Assembly: GCA_030686995.1 (NCBI GenBank)
Contig: CM060680.1
Span: 195,659,322-195,723,321, forward strand
Reading direction: 5' to 3'
From: Artemisia argyi
Taxonomy: Eukaryota > Streptophyta > Magnoliopsida > Asterales > Asteraceae
Length of the DNA stretch: 64,000 nucleotides
Shown: positions 59,553 to 64,000 of the stretch, in pieces
Numbering within the stretch: position 1 is the stretch's first letter
How the letters are laid out: the number at the start of each line of letters is the position of its first letter
Notes under the pieces: generated by a model
Database searches by the model: none
What the model saw: only the letters and a program-made list of their open reading frames with translations
What the model was told of the DNA's origin: nothing
Position numbers and translations under genes: made by a program

Positions 59553-61614
59553 ACTAAGGTATTGTCGTGTCCTCACGCAATGTGATCAATTCATGCTCTT
59601 GGGATAAATAATTTTGATACTCTTCCTACTAACTTTGAAAAGTAGCAAGGAGGTTCGAAAGAAGTAATAAAATCATTTATTCCCAAAAACGCTCCGTTTT
59701 CCAAAATTTTCTTTTATTCTATTTTTGGACTTTTCATACTACATTCTTGTGACGGTTTGTTGAACTTTCATTATTTTTGCAATAATTATTAGGGTCAACA
59801 AGTAGAAACACTTCTAATTAAGAAGCGACCATACGGATAAAAATCGTCATCCTTGATTTTTCACGAGTCCCCAAACTAAGCGTAAAAACGAGATCACAGC
59901 TTATCTACAAATTAGATGCTAACACTACTCATAACAGTTACTTGTGAAACTTCTTACTCCCATTTCCTAGGTTTTGTATCTCAATATTTTATTTTGTTGA
60001 GAAATGAATTGCTTCATATTTTCTCATTTCGATAATTTTTAAGTCCGATAGTGATACCTAAGTTAAAACGATAAGTAGTTATTCATTTTCTCTTAAGAAC
60101 CACTGCAATAGAAATTTCGGTCCATTTCAAGGAATTAGGGGTACATACAATATCAAGGATATAAGTTGCGGAGTACGATCACGTGCACCTCATGTGACTG
60201 ATTACTAATCACGTATCACATGCACCTCACGCGCCAACAACTTATTTATACACATAAGCTCTTATTCAACAATACTACAACTTTCATATTTTTCATTTCT
60301 CACTTTTTTCACTTTTTTTCATACTTTTCATTTTTTTTCTTTCTTTCTTGACTTTTTTCTCAACATCAATGGAAGCTTATCGGGTAGCTCCAAAACCACA
60401 TAGATAATCAACTTTTGACTTTTGATTTTTTCACTTTTTCGCTCTTATTTTTGGTGTTCCTTGATATGTACCCAATTTCTAAAGCAAAAATTCTCTTAAG
60501 AAAACAAAGAACTAAATATTATTCAAACCGAAATACCACTAATTAACCTAGAACATCTATTTTATATTGGTGACGTTTCTGATGGGAGTAAAAAGCCACA
60601 AGTACCTCTTATGAGCTCTAAAGAGAACCACTACTCCACGTTTAGCATCTAACTTCTAAATAAACTCTATCATTTCTCGCTCTTCGCAATTTAAGATTCC
60701 AAATAATGAAACCAGCGAATACTTAGCCGATAATCAGCCACGCATATATAAAGTCAGATACGGAAACTTGCAAATTCTAGAAGAAGAATTCGCGTTTTCT
60801 AGCTCCTGATGTAAAAGACTAGCGAAAGCTTTTAAGCTGCGCATGTATAAAGTCAAGTACGGGAACTTGCAGATTCTAAAAGAATTCACATTTTATAGCT
60901 CCTAGTGTACAAGACTAGCACAAGCTTATATGATCATCATTGGTTAAGGGAACAAGCTAGGGCTCAACATGCCCGGTCAAGTCAAAATATTTATTCCTAC
61001 TCTCGCCAGCAAGAAAGTCAACAAGGTGTCAAAACACTTATTCAAACTTTATTATATTTTTGCACAACTTTTTCAACTTTTCTCATTTTTTTTGTGCTTT
61101 TTCATGACTTTTTCATCAAAATTTTTGAAATTTTCAATTTTTTTCAATTTTTTTTATTTTTGGTGAAAAAACGGAGTTGCCAGAGTGCACGACATGTGAA
61201 ACATGCAAGGTTAAAATCGAATCGAAGATTCACCCTCCCCCCGACTAGAACGAAACATTGTCCTCAATGTTTTATGGGTTAAGGTAATCCTAACAAAATT
61301 CTAGGCCGTTTATTAATTATGCCAAAGAAAACGTTAGTCGATAAGATTTAACGGATATAGGATTTCCAAGTAGCACCGATGAATGAGACTCCAAGTGAAG
61401 AGATAACGAGCACGAGAGTCATCATAAATCGCGGACAATCCTGAACAAACATCACAAACAACCACGGAACACAAGAGTAGAAGAGGCACCCCCTCCTCAC
61501 ATTAGGTGTTAGAAAATAGAAAATAAGAAGATGAAATTGGATAAGCATGGGTTGCCACCCACGAAGCGCTTGTTTTTATTCACCGAGTCACATGAGCTTG
61601 ACTCGATCCCCGAA
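59553..61614 (-). other. Non-coding 3' half of the young element's interior
   Basis: About 2 kb between the end of the ORF and the polypurine tract with no reverse transcriptase, integrase or other domain on either strand. It holds T-rich runs (60300-60360, 61060-61160) and a diverged repeat of about 110 bp (TATAAAGTCAnrTACGGnAACTTGCAnATTCTA at 60748 and 60846). Confidence 0.7.
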
Positions 61615-63381
61615 TTAATTCGTCCATGGGGAGAGCAAAGGAAACGGCCACTTGGCACAAAAGATTGAGATGCCAGGGTCAAATACGGTGTCCTCACTCC
61701 CGGTGGAATGGAAAAGTGACGAAGTGATGGGATAAACAAAGAATGGGTGAAACACCCGGATGGTAAAAGCAAATTCAAGTTCAGAAACCTCGTCCACCAT
61801 TCTAAAAATATTCTCATTCGTACCGGATTCAAAAACTTCATCGGGTGGTTTTGCAGGTGGACGAGAAGAAAGCAAATCGGAAGAAATATCATTCTCGTCA
61901 TTCTCAATACCCGGTGGTATCAAGTCATCCGTAGCAAGAAATAGATCGACATTCTCTAAAAGAGGGTCACGTAACGGATTATCAGAAATAAGTTCGGAGT
62001 CAATCTCAAAGTGAAAGCACTCATAATCCGGAAGAGAGATATCAGCATGAATAGTGGGACTGCTACTACTCGTCTCTTCAAATCGAAAAATTTCAAGCTC
62101 GGGTAAAGAATCACTATCCATAACGGGGATAGGAGGAGAAGTAAGAGGATCATTCAATGTCTCAATACGGGAGATAAGAAGATTGACATTTAACAATGTC
62201 TCACGTAAAGCTTCATCTCGGATTTCCGTGTCATCATCTTCTTCATTCTCATCGATATCTACACAAGAGTCTTCATCACTCGTAATATACTCATTGTGAG
62301 AATCGGAATAACTTTCGACTTCATCATAATCATCATTGTTCATCGGAGGAAGAGAAGTTAACGGTTCTTCATTCAATAACTCTTCAAGTACACGAATATC
62401 TTCCTCCGGATCAAAATTAGCATCGTCAACCATTGTCGGAATGGCATCACTAGCAAGAAATGCCTCGATCTCATCTAAAACGACATCACTCCCTTCAACC
62501 GATGTGAAAGAAGGATGGAAAGAAAAATCACCGTTAGAATTTTCCCCGGACTCACTTTGGATTGGAACGAGGTTCTCAACACTAGACATATTGAATTCGT
62601 CAGATTTCGTTGCCGGAATAGTGTCAAGAGGCTCGTCCCCCATTATTAGAGAGTCCACGGGCTCTACGGGAGAAGAGATAGAATCATTTTGATGGTTTAT
62701 ATTGATCGTGATTGTGGAACTATCATCATATAAACAACACTCGCAAAATTGGAATTTTCTTTCTTCGACACGAGGTACTTCCATCGGTCTCTCATAAGGC
62801 TCGGGAGTAGATGTCATACGATTATTCACCATCTCATTCAACTTATCCATCATGGATTTGAGTTCAAGAATATCATTATTGAAATTGGAAGTTTGTGGGG
62901 GTTGGTAAAAAACGTTAGAATCGTAATAAGAATTAGGTTCATGATAAGAACTTTCAAACGATCCCCCACAATTTTCAAAACCCGATGTATTTTGATATGA
63001 ATCACCATCGTAATACGAATTTGGCTCATAAAAATCATTTTGAGGAAAATTATTGAAGCTCGAGTCGTAATCGTAAGACGTGTCAGTACTCGGAGCATAG
63101 CACATACAATCGGTGTATCCACATCCATCACAAAAACATTGCCCACACGGCCTTCCTTCTTCGGACGGGTTTCCACAATTATAGCAATTAAACGACGGTG
63201 GTGGTGGTGTATAGAAATCGGGAATATTAGACGAATTGTTGAACGAATTTTGATCATAAGTATGAGAATTACAATTCAAACAAACGCCATCTCGAATATT
63301 ATCTCCACATTCATCGCACGTACACCACACACACGACCCCCCGAAGAACGGTTCTTCACAATAAGAACAAAACGTATCCAT
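61615..63381 (-). CDS. Cys-rich acidic protein of a non-autonomous LTR retrotransposon (588 aa)
   Basis: A single open frame fills the 5' half of the element, starting 176 bp downstream of the primer-binding site. The N-terminus is Cys-rich: C5/C8, C17/C20/C22/C25, C34/C37, then a second cluster near residues 65-95 (CYNCGNPSEEGRPCGQC, CDGCGYTDCMC), suggesting two zinc-binding modules. A Tyr/Asn/Ser-rich linker follows, a short helical segment near residues 170-190 (ILELKSMMDKLNEMVNN), then a long Asp/Glu/Ser-rich region. The last 60 residues are hydrophobic and ordered (FVYPITSSLF, GSEDTVFDPGISIF). From memory, similar acidic tails occur in Asteraceae retroelement proteins annotated as hypothetical or reverse-transcriptase-domain proteins. 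It may be a gag-like or RNA-binding protein, but no capsid motif is evident. No frame damage, in keeping with the young LTRs. Confidence 0.75.
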   Translation of the reverse strand: MDTFCSYCEEPFFGGSCVWCTCDECGDNIRDGVCLNCNSHTYDQNSFNNSSNIPDFYTPPPPSFNCYNCGNPSEEGRPCGQCFCDGCGYTDCMCYAPSTDTSYDYDSSFNNFPQNDFYEPNSYYDGDSYQNTSGFENCGGSFESSYHEPNSYYDSNVFYQPPQTSNFNNDILELKSMMDKLNEMVNNRMTSTPEPYERPMEVPRVEERKFQFCECCLYDDSSTITININHQNDSISSPVEPVDSLIMGDEPLDTIPATKSDEFNMSSVENLVPIQSESGENSNGDFSFHPSFTSVEGSDVVLDEIEAFLASDAIPTMVDDANFDPEEDIRVLEELLNEEPLTSLPPMNNDDYDEVESYSDSHNEYITSDEDSCVDIDENEEDDDTEIRDEALRETLLNVNLLISRIETLNDPLTSPPIPVMDSDSLPELEIFRFEETSSSSPTIHADISLPDYECFHFEIDSELISDNPLRDPLLENVDLFLATDDLIPPGIENDENDISSDLLSSRPPAKPPDEVFESGTNENIFRMVDEVSELEFAFTIRVFHPFFVYPITSSLFHSTGSEDTVFDPGISIFCAKWPFPLLSPWTN

Positions 63382-63556
63382 GAGAATTAAACGTAAGAGG
63401 GATTGAGAAGAAGAATCAAGTATGAGAGGATAAGAAGATTATTTATGTTTTTGATTTAAATTTTTTTTATATTTTTATAGAAAATATATACAAGATAGTT
63501 AAAAACTTAACGCAACACGATTTTTCAACACGAATATTCAAAACTCACGTCCACCT

Positions 63557-63574
63557 TCCCCGGCAGCGGCGCCA
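63557..63574 (-). promoter_or_regulatory. Primer-binding site (tRNA-Asp type)
   Basis: TGGCGCCGCTGCCGGGGA on the minus strand, 4 bp after the LTR end. It differs at one position from the TGGCGCCGTTGCCGGGGA used by Athila/Tat-type plant gypsy elements and complementary to tRNA-Asp. This ties the element to that gypsy branch although it has no pol. Confidence 0.85.
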
Positions 63575-63578
63575 TTTT

Positions 63579-64000
63579 TGATACGGTCTTATCGTAGTAT
63601 AAAATTATTCCGAGGAAATACCGGTGAAAGTATTTCCCGGGTCGTTCTCCCAGCGAAGGTGAAATGGAATCGTGAATAACCGAATCGAGAAATCGTGTCG
63701 AGAAAAGCGGGAAAGTGAAAAATATGATTTTGGAATTCAAGGTATGATAAGAAATGATGATATATGAAGAATTTACAATCTAGGTATGTACGAATGTTAA
63801 AAACGTGAAAACGGAAACGCACACGCGTTATTTAAAACGTAACGTTTAATGAAAAATAATCCTACGAACTTGAAAATATTTTCTAAAATTTTAAAACTAA
63901 TAAAAAGAATTTTAAGAAAAAGAAAAATATTTTTTTGAGTTTTTATTTATTTTCTAGAATTTATTTTCTATTTTTGGAATTAAAAATGAATTAAAAATAA
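63579..64000 (-). mobile_element. 5' LTR of the young element (runs off the window)
   Basis: The final 422 bp of the 5' LTR. It matches 56380-56801 base for base as far as I can read. The start of the LTR and the outer TSD are beyond the window. Confidence 0.92.

Noticed and set aside
62054..63390. Ser- and Ile/Arg-rich plus-strand frames
   Set aside because: Antisense shadows of the 588-residue ORF, low complexity, no domain.

Overview
The window is a transposon-dense, AT-rich stretch of a plant nuclear genome. The 588-residue retroelement protein at 61615-63381, the gag/pol types, and the many MULE, hAT, CACTA, Stowaway and SINE relics fit a member of the daisy family (Asteraceae), possibly Anthemideae. 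That taxonomic call is inference from remembered protein families, not a database search.

The only clearly intact host genes are three minus-strand caleosin/peroxygenase genes, called A (21852-23163), B (24032-25388) and C (41238-42501) here. Each can be assembled from 5 or 6 exons with GT-AG introns and an unbroken frame. B and C, with their flanks, are copies of one duplication unit (about 23490-26990 and 40820-44330). They are now separated by about 14 kb of nested transposons. A 2-oxoglutarate dioxygenase exon (30908-31179) is a gene relic.

Layout. 1-10.4 kb: non-coding DNA with small DNA transposons whose target-site duplications (TSDs) can be read directly, and a CCA/TGG foldback. 10.5-12.6 kb: a complete PIF/Harbinger element with a one-base frameshift in its transposase. 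13.1-19.1 kb: a 5.9-kb MULE with 177-bp terminal inverted repeats and a perfect 9-bp TSD. It carries a PB1-like acidic gene, a small helical ORF and a Dof zinc-finger gene, and a 2-kb CACTA element has broken its first gene. 19.5-21.4 kb: a second MULE-type element with a deleted Ty3/gypsy element nested in it. 21.6-27 kb: caleosins A and B. 27-40.8 kb: L1-type LINE relic, SINE, dioxygenase relic, degraded gypsy pol holding a poly(A)-ended retrocopy, and a 3.7-kb solo LTR. 41-44.3 kb: caleosin C. 44.4-64 kb: stacked LTR retrotransposons, namely a plus-strand LTR and leader, a minus-strand gypsy LTR and gag, a dead copia element, and inside the copia a very young non-autonomous element with 3.2-kb LTRs. 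The visible 0.42 kb of its second LTR shows no difference from the first.

The caleosin genes should give small calcium- and haem-binding oxygenases of lipid surfaces. The rest is a layered record of insertions whose order can be read because copies elsewhere in the window serve as empty sites.
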